A stretch of DNA of 64,000 bases from contig NZ_LWMS01000010.1 in NCBI RefSeq assembly GCF_003149675.1, forward strand, positions 124,001 to 188,000, given 5' to 3'. Shown here piece by piece: positions 1 through 9,659 of the stretch. Both the position numbers and the translations under genes were made by a program. Each line of letters starts with the position of its first letter. Position 1 is the first letter of the stretch. This DNA is from Methanosphaera cuniculi. GTDB lineage: Archaea; Methanobacteriota; Methanobacteria; Methanobacteriales; Methanobacteriaceae. Below the pieces are notes generated by a model. That model made no database searches, had not been told where the DNA came from, and worked only from the letters and a program-made list of their open reading frames with translations.

Positions 1-113
1 AAATAATAAAACTCACCCAAAAATCTGAATATGATAATGTTCTAATAACAGGTTGTGGAGAAGAACAAGCAGTATGGGATGATGTAAAAAATAAACTAAA
101 AAATGAGTTATAA
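1..113 (+). CDS. 3' end of an unidentified gene, cut by the window edge
   Basis: An open frame enters from the left edge and ends at TAA 111-113, giving 36 residues that end in WDDVKNKLKNEL. The visible part has a hydrophobic strand and a glycine turn (VLITGCGEEQAV) followed by a charged helix, as at the C-terminus of a small alpha/beta protein. Too little is present to name a family. A hairpin with a T run follows at 151-178, which supports a real gene end. Confidence 0.55.
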   Translation, partial: IIKLTQKSEYDNVLITGCGEEQAVWDDVKNKLKNEL

Positions 114-150
114 AAAAAATAAAGAAGAAAAAAGTAGTATATCAAAAGGA

Positions 151-178
151 GATTATCTTCATATAATCTTTTTTTTAA
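151..178 (+). terminator. Hairpin plus T-run terminator after the edge gene
   Basis: GATTAT (151-156) pairs with ATAATC (163-168) across a 6-base loop and is followed at once by an 8-base T run. It lies 40 bases after the stop of the partial gene and fits an intrinsic terminator for it. Confidence 0.5.
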
Positions 179-230
179 TCTTTTCACCTAAAAAAAATAT
201 CTCTCCTTTTTTTTTAACTAAAACTTTTTT

Positions 231-707
231 TTAGTAGTTTTCAAGATTTTTAAGTGCACGACGTGTATTAAATGTAAATTCATTAACATCACTAGATGAT
301 ATGGCAAATGATTTTATAATATTTCCACCTTTTTGTCTGACAAGATTATTTAATACATCAAGTGCTTTAATTTCACCTGCACCTTTAAATGTTACATATG
401 TTACAACATCTTTACATCTAAAATCTGTTCTGTTAATAATTTCAAATATTGCAGGTGCTACATTTGATCCCCATACAGGTGTTCCAATATAAATTTTATC
501 ATAATCTGTGATATCTACATGTTTTGGTTCTATATAAGTTATCTTATTATCAAATATATCCATAGCATAGCTTATATATGCACTTATTCCAGATCTGTTA
601 GTTAGATCTTTTATTTCCATATCTGTTGCATCTGTCATTTTCTCAATTTCTTTTGCAACATACCTAGTTTTTCCTGTTCTTGAATAATAAATTACTGCTG
701 ATTTCAT
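231..707 (-). CDS. Flavodoxin-domain protein (first of a tandem pair)
   Basis: A 158-residue flavodoxin-like protein. The N-terminal strand MKSAVIYY runs into SRTGKT (residues 9-14), which is the FMN phosphate-binding loop, and the middle segment IYIGTPVWGSNVAPAI matches the loop contacting the isoalloxazine ring. It is expected to be a cytosolic FMN electron carrier or oxidoreductase; the partner cannot be told from sequence. An AGGAG-like ribosome site lies upstream of the ATG. The next gene upstream is a clear paralogue 67 bases away on the same strand, so the pair looks like a local duplication transcribed together. Confidence 0.85.
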   Translation of the reverse strand: MKSAVIYYSRTGKTRYVAKEIEKMTDATDMEIKDLTNRSGISAYISYAMDIFDNKITYIEPKHVDITDYDKIYIGTPVWGSNVAPAIFEIINRTDFRCKDVVTYVTFKGAGEIKALDVLNNLVRQKGGNIIKSFAISSSDVNEFTFNTRRALKNLENY

Positions 708-774
708 TTTATCAAATATACTCCTACTTTTTTTTATTCTTCTTTTAAATTTTTAATAAGATAATATTTTTTTT

Positions 775-1239
775 CTAGATTTCTTCTATTGCTTTTTGTG
801 TTAATTCATCAATATCTGTGTTTTTTGTTATTATTGCAAATGATTTTATTACATTTCCACCTTGTTTTTGTATCATATCATTCATAATTTCAAGTGCTGG
901 TTTTTCACCACTAGCCATCATTGTTACAAATGTTACAACATTAACATCACTAAAATCATTTTGTTCTATATATTCTCGTATTGCTGGTGCTGGTTTTGAT
1001 GCCCAGACAGGTGATCCTAGATATACTATGTCATATTTACTTAGATCTTTCACATCATATTCTATTGGTGTTGAACTATTTCTCACTGCACTTATTGCAC
1101 CACCAATATATCCAAGTGCTCCACTACGATCTTTTTTATCTATAATTTCAAGCATATCTGCATTTTTCATTTGTGCTATTTTTTCTGCCACCATTTTTGT
1201 TTTATTTGTTCTTGTGTAATATACTACTAGATCTGTCAT
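775..1239 (-). CDS. Flavodoxin-domain protein (second of a tandem pair)
   Basis: A 154-residue paralogue of the neighbouring flavodoxin. The phosphate loop reads TRTNKT (residues 9-14), so the usual glycine is replaced by Asn, and the FMN-ring loop is VYLGSPVWASKPAPAI. A strong ribosome site (AAGGGGAG) precedes the ATG, and TATA-like stretches lie at about 1285-1305 on the minus strand, so this gene probably leads the two-gene unit. The function is likely electron transfer with FMN; the physiological partner is unknown. Confidence 0.85.
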   Translation of the reverse strand: MTDLVVYYTRTNKTKMVAEKIAQMKNADMLEIIDKKDRSGALGYIGGAISAVRNSSTPIEYDVKDLSKYDIVYLGSPVWASKPAPAIREYIEQNDFSDVNVVTFVTMMASGEKPALEIMNDMIQKQGGNVIKSFAIITKNTDIDELTQKAIEEI

Positions 1240-1471
1240 ATCTAATACACTCCCCTTATAATTATTTGATTTTTATTAAATTATTTATACTATTGTTATA
1301 TAGCTAACATATCTTTTATAAGTTTATACAATATTCTTTTTTATACAACCTAAAGTCTATCTAAAAAAAAGGGGATTTAATATGTTTACAATTTTTTTTC
1401 TTATTGCTATAAATAAAAGAAGTTTGCTTAATTAAAAAAAAATAAAGGTGGAGAAGTATTATATTTTTTTT

Positions 1472-2500
1472 CTATGGATATAATCCTACGTTTTTAAGTC
1501 CTGCTGTTTCATCGAAGTTAAACATTATGTTCATATTTTGTATTGCTTGTCCTGATGCTCCTTTTACAAGGTTATCTATTGCTGATATTACAACTAGTTG
1601 ATCTTCATCATCAAGACTAATTCCACCAATTTGACAGTTATTTGATCCTCGTACACTTGCAAGTAGTGGTATTTTATTATCTTTTAATACTTGTACAAAT
1701 GGTTCATCTTTATAGTATTCAGCATATAAGTTATAGATATCATCAACTGAAACATCATCTTTAAGAAGGAAGCTGTGATTTGTTGTTAAAATTCCACGAA
1801 TAACAGGTACAAGATGTGGTGTGAATGATACTTTAACATTACCTGATCCAAAGTTTCTTAGTTGTTCACGTATTTCTGGTGTATGACGATGATTTGTTAT
1901 TGAGTATGGTTTTATGTTATCAGCACATGTTGGATAATGTGAACTTGCTGTTGGATTTACTCCTGCTCCACTTACTCCACTTTTACTATCTAATATTATA
2001 CGATCTACTAATTCATTTTCAACTATTGGAAGTGATGAAAGTATTGCACCTGTTACAAAACATCCTGGATTTGCAATTAGTGTTGCATCTCTTATTTTTT
2101 CACGATTAATTTCAGGAGATCCAAATACAGCTTCAATTTCTGGGTGGATGTGTTTGATATTATACCATTTTTCATAATCTTCTATATTAGAAAATCTGAA
2201 ATCTCCACTTAGATCTATTACACGTGATCCATTTTCTAGGTATTGTGGTACAAGTTTCATTGAAGCTCCATGAGGAAGTGCACTAAATACTACATCAGCA
2301 TCTATGTCTTCAGGATTTGGATTTGAAAATTTAAGATCTACATCTTCTAAATTTGGGTGTAGGTTTGATACATCTTCTCCTTTATTTTTACGGCTTGTAA
2401 CATATTTTATGTTTACATTTGGGTGGTTAATAAGTAATCTCATTAGTTCTCCACCTGTATATCCGCTTGCTCCAATTATTGCTACATCTATTTTACTCAT
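1472..2500 (-). CDS. argC: N-acetyl-gamma-glutamyl-phosphate reductase
   Basis: A 342-residue enzyme for the third step of arginine synthesis: NADPH-dependent reduction of N-acetylglutamyl phosphate to the semialdehyde. The NADP-binding motif [10 protein letters not shown] is at residues 10-19 and the catalytic cysteine is C147 in [10 protein letters not shown]. The length is normal for the family. It sits at the downstream end of the minus-strand run argJ - argB - rnhC - argC, 41 bases after the RNase HIII-like gene, so co-transcription is likely. The cluster starts from ornithine acetyltransferase (ArgJ), so the acetyl group can be recycled. Confidence 0.97.
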   Translation of the reverse strand: MSKIDVAIIGASGYTGGELMRLLINHPNVNIKYVTSRKNKGEDVSNLHPNLEDVDLKFSNPNPEDIDADVVFSALPHGASMKLVPQYLENGSRVIDLSGDFRFSNIEDYEKWYNIKHIHPEIEAVFGSPEINREKIRDATLIANPGCFVTGAILSSLPIVENELVDRIILDSKSGVSGAGVNPTASSHYPTCADNIKPYSITNHRHTPEIREQLRNFGSGNVKVSFTPHLVPVIRGILTTNHSFLLKDDVSVDDIYNLYAEYYKDEPFVQVLKDNKIPLLASVRGSNNCQIGGISLDDEDQLVVISAIDNLVKGASGQAIQNMNIMFNFDETAGLKNVGLYP

Positions 2501-2541
2501 TTTATTTTAACATCCTTTAGTTTATTTTATTTTTTTCTTTG

Positions 2542-3417
2542 TTATTTTAGGTATTTTTGCACGTTTTTAAAGTGTGTTTTTGCTACCTTATCTAGAATAT
2601 TTTTATCTATATCTTCGATTTTTGTTTTTTTAGTGTTAATATTATATCTTTTTTCTATTTCTTTTAAAATTTTTTCATAATGATACTTGGCAATAATACT
2701 ACTTGTAGCAACAGGAGTGTAACGTTCACCATTAGATTCTTGGATAACTTTAATTTCTGGATCTATTTTTAGATATTCATTCATCTTTTTTGAATCAAAC
2801 TTATCTATTATTATGACTACATCATGTGTATTTAATTGTTTTAGTAGATTTGTTATACATTTTGAATGTAGGTATGCTAGCATGTGATTTAGGTTTTTTT
2901 TATCTTTTTTAAATTTAGCATATAGTTTATTGTAGCTAAATGGTTTTAGTGCTATTATTTCATGTTTTATGCCTAGTTTTTCGATTTTATGATAAAGATC
3001 TATTATTTGATTTAAAGATAATTTTTTACTGTCTTTTACGCCTAATTGTTGTAGTTTATGATTTTCACTTTGTGATGTACATACAGCACATACAACTAGA
3101 GGTCCAAACCATTCACCTTTACCTGTTTCATCAGAGCCTATAGTATAAGTATAACTTTGAATATTACATGCTGAATTATTTGGCGTTTTTTGTTTTTTGT
3201 TACATAGTGTTCTTTTCTTATTTACAATTAAGCTAAGTAAATCAACAGTCTGTGGATTTTCATTATAAACAAGTTTTTTTGAATTATATAATATAAATAC
3301 TATACCATTATCTTTAATACGTACTTGTTCATATTGGTGTGGTTTTTCATGATGAAGATTACGTGTTATATTCATAAAACGTTCAACTTCAAAATCATCA
3401 AGTTTAACAGATTTCAT
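2542..3417 (-). CDS. rnhC: Ribonuclease HIII-like protein
   Basis: A 291-residue protein. The catalytic core starts at residue 93 with GSDETGKGEWFGP, which resembles the RNase HIII signature (GSDExGxGDxFGP) more than the RNase HII one (DEAGRGxxxGP). D96, E97 and D205 (IIIDKFDSKK) are likely metal ligands, and TSSIIAKYHYEK matches the conserved helix after the active site. The roughly 85-residue N-terminal extension fits the TBP-like substrate-binding domain of HIII. It should cleave RNA in RNA/DNA hybrids. It lies inside the arginine gene run. The alternative is an unusual HII. Confidence 0.82.
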   Translation of the reverse strand: MKSVKLDDFEVERFMNITRNLHHEKPHQYEQVRIKDNGIVFILYNSKKLVYNENPQTVDLLSLIVNKKRTLCNKKQKTPNNSACNIQSYTYTIGSDETGKGEWFGPLVVCAVCTSQSENHKLQQLGVKDSKKLSLNQIIDLYHKIEKLGIKHEIIALKPFSYNKLYAKFKKDKKNLNHMLAYLHSKCITNLLKQLNTHDVVIIIDKFDSKKMNEYLKIDPEIKVIQESNGERYTPVATSSIIAKYHYEKILKEIEKRYNINTKKTKIEDIDKNILDKVAKTHFKNVQKYLK

Positions 3418-3579
3418 ATTAAAAACATAAGCCTCCTAAGCATTTTTTTTGAGGATTTATAAAAAAAAAGAGTAATAAAAAAAAAATAAACATGAAAAAA
3501 AAACTCTCCTTTTTTTTATTATTGAAGTAATTTTTTTTCATGATATAATATTAAAAAGACATTAATAGGAATATCTTAG

Positions 3580-4476
3580 TTATTCTCGTATCATTGTTCC
3601 TATACCGTGTTTTGTGAAGATTTCAAGAAGTATTGAATGATTAAGTCTACCATCAAGAATATGAGCTGTTTTAACACCATTTTCAACAGCATTAATACAT
3701 GTTTCAATTTTTGGAATCATACCACCTGATATTGTACCATCACCAATAAGTTCACGCAATTCATCAACACGAGCACGACGTATAAGACTTTCAGGATCAT
3801 CAGGATCAGCTAGAAGTCCTGGTACATCTGTTAGTACTATTAGTTTTTCTGCATCTACTTCTGATGCAATAGATCCTGCAACTGTATCAGCATTAAGATT
3901 AAGTGTATTTCCATTTTTATCAATACCAATAGGTGAAATTACAGGTATGTAATCATTTGATGTAAGATGTTCTATTAAATCACTATTTACTTTATCAATC
4001 TTTCCCACATATCCAAGGTCTACTTCTAGTATTTCACCATTTTCATGTTGTATTTGTGTTGGTCCTTTACGTGATGATTCAAGAAGGAATGAATCTTTTC
4101 CTGATATTCCAAGACTTTTTCCTCCATGAAGTCCTATTTTTGATACTATTTCTGTGTTAATTTTTCCAACTAGTACCATTTTTACAATATCCATGGTTTC
4201 TTCGTCTGTTACTCTAAGTCCACCAATAAATTGTGGTTCTTTTCCCATCCGATCCATTGAACGTGATATTTCAGGTCCTCCACCATGTACTACCATTGGT
4301 TGCATTCCAACATATTTTAGCAGTACTGTATCTCGTGCTGTGGAACTCATTGCATTTTCATCTACCATTGCATGTCCACCATACTTTATCATAATTTTTT
4401 TATCATGAAATTTTTTTATGTATGGGAGTGCTTCAATTAAAACATTACTTATATCTATTTGTTCTTGTTCAACCAT
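3580..4476 (-). CDS. argB: Acetylglutamate kinase
   Basis: A 298-residue amino-acid-kinase-family enzyme that phosphorylates N-acetylglutamate with ATP (second step of arginine synthesis). KYGGHAM (31-37) holds the phosphate-binding lysine and glycines, [10 protein letters not shown] (62-71) is the substrate loop, and VLTDVPGLL is the ATP-site strand. The start is supported by AGGAG about 12 bases upstream of the ATG. It lies between argJ and the RNase HIII-like gene, all on the minus strand. Confidence 0.97.
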   Translation of the reverse strand: MVEQEQIDISNVLIEALPYIKKFHDKKIMIKYGGHAMVDENAMSSTARDTVLLKYVGMQPMVVHGGGPEISRSMDRMGKEPQFIGGLRVTDEETMDIVKMVLVGKINTEIVSKIGLHGGKSLGISGKDSFLLESSRKGPTQIQHENGEILEVDLGYVGKIDKVNSDLIEHLTSNDYIPVISPIGIDKNGNTLNLNADTVAGSIASEVDAEKLIVLTDVPGLLADPDDPESLIRRARVDELRELIGDGTISGGMIPKIETCINAVENGVKTAHILDGRLNHSILLEIFTKHGIGTMIRE

Positions 4477-4555
4477 AACTATCTTAAATCTCCTTTTCTA
4501 ATTTTTTTTTGTTTATTATTCTTTTCATTCTTTTTTTTTGTTATTATTTATTTTT

Positions 4556-4733
4556 TTTTATGTTGTGTATTCAGCATTAATTTCAACATAATCATATGTT
4601 AAATCACAGCCATATGCTGTAGCATAACAATCACCATCATTAAGTTTTATGTTGTGTATTCAGCATTAATTTCAACATAATCATATGTTAAATCACAGCC
4701 ATATGCTGTAGCATAACAATCACCATCATTAAG
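4556..4733. repeat. Perfect 89-bp tandem duplication at the 3' end of argJ
   Basis: Positions 4556-4644 and 4645-4733 are identical over 89 bases and directly adjacent. The second copy contains the real argJ stop (TTA at 4647-4649) and the last 28 or so codons. The first copy lies after the stop and is untranslated. Because 89 is not a multiple of three, read-through would not keep the frame. The lack of any difference points to a recent event. Confidence 0.97.
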
Positions 4734-5843
4734 ACTTACTGTGATTATTATCTCTTTATGTTGCATTATCATCTCAGCTTTCTTTAGTATTTCAGGATTA
4801 TCATATGTCATAACACATCCATCAACAACAATATCAGCTTTTAAATCATCAGATTCAATAGAAATACTTACACATTCCGGATCAAAATCCACACCAGAAT
4901 ATCCCATTGCTGTTATTATACGACCCCAGTTAGGATCAGCACCAAATACTGCTGTTTTAACAAGACTTGATGAGACAATACTTCGTGCTATTGTTATTGC
5001 ATCATCCTCACATTTTGCATTATGACATGTTACTTCTATGAAGTGTTTTGCACCTTCCCCATCTTTTGCAATTTGTTTTGCAAGACTTATACATACATAA
5101 TCAAGTGCTTCTTTAAAGTTATCATCAACATTACCTTTAACTTCATTTGTACTCATAAGAATTACAGTATCATTAGTACTTTGATCACCATCAACAACCA
5201 CCATATTAAATGAACGTTTAACACTATCACGTAGTAGTTGTTGTAGTTCATCTTGTGGTACTTCAAGATCTGTTGTAATAAATCCAAGCATAGTTCCCAT
5301 ATTAGGTGCAATCATACCAGATCCTTTACAAATACCAGCAATCTTAAATTTAGTACCATCAACAAGTTCACTTTCAACAGCACACTCTTTAGGCACAGTA
5401 TCAGTTGTCATGATTGCCTTTGCAGCATCAGTTGCATTTTCACGACTATTACCAAGACTATTTAAAGACTCCATAGCTACAGGTTCAATAACATCCATAG
5501 GCATCTGACGACCAATAACACCGGTAGAAGCAACAGCAACATCATCAGAAGGTATACCTAAAACTTCACCAGTTAACTTAGCCATACGCTCAGCATTTTT
5601 TAATCCTTCCTCTTTAGTATAACAATTAGCATTACCACTATTAACAATAATAGCTGAAATTTTACCATTTTCTAAATGTTTTCGTGTAACATCAATAGGA
5701 GCAGCATACACCTTATTTTGAGTATAAACACCTACAGCTGTTGAATCCTTATGATAAATTACACTAACACCATATTTACCATCACGAAAACCACTTGCAA
5801 GTATACTATCAATTGAACAAATTCCATTATCTAAAAGTTTCAT
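4647..5843 (-). CDS. argJ: Bifunctional ornithine acetyltransferase / N-acetylglutamate synthase
   Basis: About 398 residues from the ATG at 5843, or 404 from the ATG at 5861. The inner start is preferred: a GGATGTGAT stretch lies a normal distance upstream of it, while the outer ATG has only A/T upstream. ArgJ moves the acetyl group from N-acetylornithine to glutamate and cleaves itself into two subunits. The cleavage motif NMGTML is present, with the nucleophile Thr at residue 184 of the shorter form, preceded by [11 protein letters not shown]. It is the first gene of the arginine run. The last part of the coding sequence lies in a perfect tandem duplication. Confidence 0.96.
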   Translation of the reverse strand: MKLLDNGICSIDSILASGFRDGKYGVSVIYHKDSTAVGVYTQNKVYAAPIDVTRKHLENGKISAIIVNSGNANCYTKEEGLKNAERMAKLTGEVLGIPSDDVAVASTGVIGRQMPMDVIEPVAMESLNSLGNSRENATDAAKAIMTTDTVPKECAVESELVDGTKFKIAGICKGSGMIAPNMGTMLGFITTDLEVPQDELQQLLRDSVKRSFNMVVVDGDQSTNDTVILMSTNEVKGNVDDNFKEALDYVCISLAKQIAKDGEGAKHFIEVTCHNAKCEDDAITIARSIVSSSLVKTAVFGADPNWGRIITAMGYSGVDFDPECVSISIESDDLKADIVVDGCVMTYDNPEILKKAEMIMQHKEIIITVSLNDGDCYATAYGCDLTYDYVEINAEYTT

Positions 5844-5988
5844 ATAAAAAATCACATCCATTTATATTTTTTTAAAGTTTTTTATTAAATTATAATTACA
5901 TTACATAAAAAGATAAAAAGTTAACTCTATTAAAAAAAAAGGTTCATAAAATAAAAAGAAAAAATAAGGAGATTAAAAATAAACTATA

Positions 5989-6339
5989 TTATCCTGTGGT
6001 ACTACAAGTATCATTATTTTTATTATTATATGTATTTTCACTACCTTGATGTGACGTATTATATGTTTTCTTCGGTTTTGTATAGTTTTTGGTTGGTGTT
6101 GTTGGTTTTTTGTATGTTGTGTATGTTTGTGTGTTTGTTGTTGTAGTGTTGTTGTCTGTTTCGTTTATTGTTTCATTTACTGTTGTGTTATTGTCTGTTG
6201 TGTTGTTGGTATTATTATCTCCTAGGTTTAGTTGGGGTACATCAAAGTGTATTACTGATGCTCCTACTGAGCCGCATAATAGTGCTACTATTGCTACTAT
6301 TATTGCGAGCATTAATTTTGAGTTTAGTTCTGAACCCAT
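5989..6339 (-). CDS. Small Asn/Thr-rich secreted or membrane-anchored protein
   Basis: A 116-residue protein of unknown function. Residues 9-28 form one hydrophobic segment (LMLAIIVAIVALLCGSVGAS), which is a signal peptide or an N-terminal anchor. The rest is low-complexity Asn, Thr and Tyr with many N-x-T sequons, ending CSTTG. That composition is like the large surface proteins further along this window, so an extracytoplasmic location is likely. It follows the GGDD palm-domain gene by 82 bases on the same strand. No enzyme motif is visible. Confidence 0.7.
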   Translation of the reverse strand: MGSELNSKLMLAIIVAIVALLCGSVGASVIHFDVPQLNLGDNNTNNTTDNNTTVNETINETDNNTTTTNTQTYTTYKKPTTPTKNYTKPKKTYNTSHQGSENTYNNKNNDTCSTTG

Positions 6340-6421
6340 ATTTTACCTCATAAATATTTTTTTGTTTTTTTTTATCTTTTTTTGCTATTTTTTTCCTCAC
6401 ATTTTATTATTATTTTTATTT

Positions 6422-7636
6422 TTATTCTCTGATTACTATGATTATTAATGCTATTATGGTTGCTATGACTCCTAGCCATGGATTTCCTGTGTTCCAGCCT
6501 ATGAGTGTTGCTAAAAATACGAAGATGAATATTGCAAATAGTGTCATTTTACTACTTGATATGTAGTCTATTGCTGATCTTGTGAATTCTGTTGGTATGT
6601 AGTATGCGTATTTTCCGTTTGCTAGGTCAAATACTATTACAGGTGTTGGATCTCGTATTTTTACATAATCTGTTATATGTGCGTTTTCTCCTGCTTCTCG
6701 TCTGCTGTTTCCAATTCCTACACGTAGGTTTAGTCCATTGTTCATTGCATACCATGCACAGTCAAGTCCTGTTTTTAGTGCTATTGATTTGTTAGGGAAG
6801 TTGATTATTAGGTCATCTCCTCCTACTCTGTATCCTTCTATTTTTCCTTCACTTTCATTTGCTATGTATGCATTAATATCATTCATTATTTCAATTAGTT
6901 TGTCTTTTCCATGTTTTTCTATGAATCCTGTGGAGTCTTTTGCATCTATGTACATGAAGTTATCAACTTCAACGGGTTCAAGTTTTACTTTTTCATTTGT
7001 TGGAACAGTTTCAAATATTACCCCGTATTCTCCTCCGAGTTTTGTGAATCCTACACCTGATGTTTGGTGTATTACAGCATTCATTTCTATTGCTCGTTCT
7101 ATTGATGCGGCTCCTGTCATTCCTACTGCTGCTCTTACATTAACACCTTTTTTCATTCCGAGTGAAATCATTTGTATTGCTATTCTTATGCTTTCTTTTT
7201 TGGAGGGCATGTGTGCTACTAGTTCTGTTCTGCTTTTTTCGATGATTTTTCCACCAACAACTTCTACCATTTGGGTAAACATGTCTATTACTGGTGAATT
7301 TTCGAATAGTTCTATGTAGAGGTATCTGTCACTTCCCATTATGATGTTACTTAGAAGAGCATATTCATTTACCGTGTTTTCTGCTGGTTTTATTTCGATA
7401 AATTTACGATTTAAGGGTATGTCACGTTGATCTAGTTCTCGTTCCAGGTTTTGGAATATGCTTTTACTGTTTATTTCTGCTGGTTGTATTTCAACTAGCA
7501 TTGTTTTTGTCATATTTATTAGTGATACATATTCTTTTTCTAGATCATTTGTTGCATAGTAGTTAGTTCCTATGCTTATAACTCGTTTATGAAGAAGGTG
7601 AGAAAAGAGGCTTTTTTCTATTCTTTCTAAAGCCAT
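6422..7636 (-). CDS. Membrane-anchored palm-domain protein with a GGDD motif
   Basis: A 404-residue protein not matched to a named family. Residues 224-310 look like a nucleotidyl-cyclase/GGDEF-type palm domain: strand FMYIDAKDSTGF with D231 and D234 as candidate metal ligands, then YRVGGDDLIINF with GGDD at 272-275, then LNLRVGIGNS. Residues 105-185 may be a degenerate second palm (YLYIELFENS, then VNVRAAVGMTG). Two hydrophobic segments (364-380 and 386-402) end the protein, so the palm part probably faces the cytosol. The gene starts 1 base after the stop of the upstream NYN-nuclease gene. A cyclase, a GTP cyclohydrolase III-like enzyme or an inactive scaffold are all possible. Confidence 0.7.
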   Translation of the reverse strand: MALERIEKSLFSHLLHKRVISIGTNYYATNDLEKEYVSLINMTKTMLVEIQPAEINSKSIFQNLERELDQRDIPLNRKFIEIKPAENTVNEYALLSNIIMGSDRYLYIELFENSPVIDMFTQMVEVVGGKIIEKSRTELVAHMPSKKESIRIAIQMISLGMKKGVNVRAAVGMTGAASIERAIEMNAVIHQTSGVGFTKLGGEYGVIFETVPTNEKVKLEPVEVDNFMYIDAKDSTGFIEKHGKDKLIEIMNDINAYIANESEGKIEGYRVGGDDLIINFPNKSIALKTGLDCAWYAMNNGLNLRVGIGNSRREAGENAHITDYVKIRDPTPVIVFDLANGKYAYYIPTEFTRSAIDYISSSKMTLFAIFIFVFLATLIGWNTGNPWLGVIATIIALIIIVIRE

Positions 7637-7637
7637 T

Positions 7638-8678
7638 TTAATTTTTTCCTCCTCTTTCTATGGAAACTTCAAATTGTCCTGGTTTTTCCATTAGCATACT
7701 TGGTTTTACTGCTACGCGTGGGAATTTCCATGTTCCAAGTCTGCCTGCAAGTGTACTTGCTATGTTTCTTGAGTTATGTTTTATAAATGAGTAGTCTGAG
7801 TCATTTATTATGATATCAAGGTTGTATGGAGATTCTTCTAGTATTTCATCTGAGTATATAATATTTAGTTCAAATGCTCCTGGTCTTGTAAATAGGTCAT
7901 TTCTCACTGCTACTAGTGGTGAATGATCTAATCCTAACTTGTTTTTAACTGTTACTGCAATTGTTCCTGCGTTTTTAACGGCTTCTTTGTAGTCTTTTGG
8001 GTTGACTAGTACAAAGATTAAGAAGTCTGAATCTTCTATTTCTTCATCTACTATTCCTACTAGTTTATTTAGTATTGGTATTTTCATGAAGACATTTTCT
8101 AGTTTTGTGTCTATTGCATTTTCTTCTTCGTCATTTACCCGGTTTATTGCTTCTTGTGCTACTGCTAGACCTGAGAATTTATTGTTTCTTTTGGATTTAT
8201 ATACGTCAAATCCTCGTGATTCAAATTCATTTAGTGATTTTGAACATATTTTTTGTAGTATGTTTTTTACTTTCTTTGGTGGTGATGGTTTTCCTATTTG
8301 GAATCTTCCATCTTTTACCCTGTATGGTAGTCTTCTACTACTTATATCTTGAAATTCATCCTGATATTCACGGAAGAAGTCGTTTGATAATATTTTTGCA
8401 TCTTCTTCATATGCAAGGTTTAATATGTAATGATCAGCTATTGTTCCTGCTGGTACTGGAAATACTTCCTCGTTTTGGATCATTTCATTAAAGCCATCTT
8501 TATCATCAATTTCATGTCGTAGAGGTGCATCCGCTAGAACTAATGGTTCATGACCTAGTTTTTTGAGTGTATGTATTGCTACTTTAAGAGTTTTTAAACT
8601 CGGAGTTACTTTACCTGTTTCTTCATTGGGTTTTTGTCCATAATATGCTACATTTGACCCATCAACAATAATTTTCAA
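7638..8678 (-). CDS. NYN-domain (Zc3h12a-like) putative ribonuclease
   Basis: About 346 residues from a TTG start at 8678-8676, which has AGGTGAT just upstream; the longer ATG frame (to 8744) adds a low-complexity leader without a ribosome site. The N-terminal 130 residues carry the PIN/NYN pattern: KIIVDGSNVAYYG with the first Asp, LADAPLRHEID, then TIADHYILNLAYEEDAKILSNDFF with further acidic residues. The C-terminal half contains two related units of about 50 residues (NPKDYKEAVKNAGTIA and NDSDYSFIKHNSRNIA), each ending in a PGxFE(L/V) element. It is translationally coupled to the GGDD protein. An RNA substrate is likely but inferred. Confidence 0.75.
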   Translation of the reverse strand: MKIIVDGSNVAYYGQKPNEETGKVTPSLKTLKVAIHTLKKLGHEPLVLADAPLRHEIDDKDGFNEMIQNEEVFPVPAGTIADHYILNLAYEEDAKILSNDFFREYQDEFQDISSRRLPYRVKDGRFQIGKPSPPKKVKNILQKICSKSLNEFESRGFDVYKSKRNNKFSGLAVAQEAINRVNDEEENAIDTKLENVFMKIPILNKLVGIVDEEIEDSDFLIFVLVNPKDYKEAVKNAGTIAVTVKNKLGLDHSPLVAVRNDLFTRPGAFELNIIYSDEILEESPYNLDIIINDSDYSFIKHNSRNIASTLAGRLGTWKFPRVAVKPSMLMEKPGQFEVSIERGGKN

Positions 8679-9036
8679 AAGATCACCTATATTTTTTTTA
8701 ATATATATTATTCTAAAGTTTTTTTTTATTTTTATTTTGTACAATTCTTTTTATAGATTATGATTATACTTATTTTTTACATGATTTTTATATTTATTTC
8801 ATATTAAAAAAAAACTAAACCAGTATTGCATTTTTCTTAATTTTATATTATTTTTTAATTAGAGTAAAAGAATTCTTTTTTTATTTTTTTAGAAAAAAAA
8901 TCTACTTCTAAAAAAAAAATATTTTTTTTTGAATAATTAAGAAAGAAGATTAAAATAATAAAAGGTGGTGAAAAATAGGATTTTAATCCTCAATGTTAGT
9001 TTTTTTTAGTATAAAAATCATAACTTTTCTATTAGT
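8679..9036. other. AT-rich spacer between the NYN gene and nac
   Basis: No gene is seen in this 358-base stretch. It holds the leader and probable promoter of the NYN gene (minus strand) and runs of T and A around 8877-8935 after the nac gene. I see no RNA structure that stands out from the base composition. Confidence 0.5.
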
Positions 9037-9405
9037 TTATGATAGTTTCATAATTGCTTCTGCAAGATCACCATTTGCTTCTTTTAGTGCTGTTTCTGCT
9101 TCTTTTCGACTTTTACCAGTTTGTGATGCAACAAGTTCAATATCATCATCATCAATTTCAACTTCTACATCCTCATCTGAACTTCCTTTAAGTCTTTCAC
9201 TTGAATCTCCAACAATTTGATAGGTTTCTTGTCCCATAGCATTCATAATACTAACTTCAGGATTTGAAATGACAATTTCCTTATCTTTAAGTACAATAAT
9301 TACTTCTTCAACATCATTTAACTCCTTCATATTCATACCCATCTTCTTCATGGTTCTTTCCATTTGTTTTAATTGTTTTGGGTTAATTTTTCCACCTGGA
9401 AACAT
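9037..9405 (-). CDS. nac: Nascent polypeptide-associated complex protein
   Basis: A 122-residue archaeal NAC, which binds ribosomes near the exit tunnel and shields emerging chains. The opening MFPGGKINPKQLKQMERTMK (1-20) is the typical archaeal start. The NAC beta-barrel follows (VEEVIIVLKDKEIVISNPEV), then an acidic linker, then a C-terminal UBA domain (IELVASQTGKSRKEAETALK). GGAGG lies just upstream of the ATG. It is a single gene with spacers on both sides. Confidence 0.96.
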   Translation of the reverse strand: MFPGGKINPKQLKQMERTMKKMGMNMKELNDVEEVIIVLKDKEIVISNPEVSIMNAMGQETYQIVGDSSERLKGSSDEDVEVEIDDDDIELVASQTGKSRKEAETALKEANGDLAEAIMKLS

Positions 9406-9659
9406 ATTGACTACTCCTCCATAATTAAGAATATTCTTATATTCTATCTTTTTTTAGTTTTATTTGATTTAATTATAATAATAAAAAATTAATAATTTTC
9501 TTACTATTCTATCTGTTATATAATATCTATCTTTTTTAATATATTAAAGTACACTTTTTTAAATAGAAAAAAATATCAAAGAATAAATCATTTACATAAA
9601 AAAATTATAAATTAAAAAAAAAGTAAATAAGGGGATTAAAATTGTCGTATAGACTGATT

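Noticed and set aside
4556-4644. First copy of the argJ duplication as a separate small gene
   Set aside because: It has no start codon or ribosome site and is simply the repeated 3' end.
6422-7636. GGDD protein as a CRISPR Cas10 or mCpol
   Set aside because: No cas genes or array are in the window, and the protein has C-terminal membrane segments and no HD or Zn-ribbon domain. Only the palm-like motif is shared.
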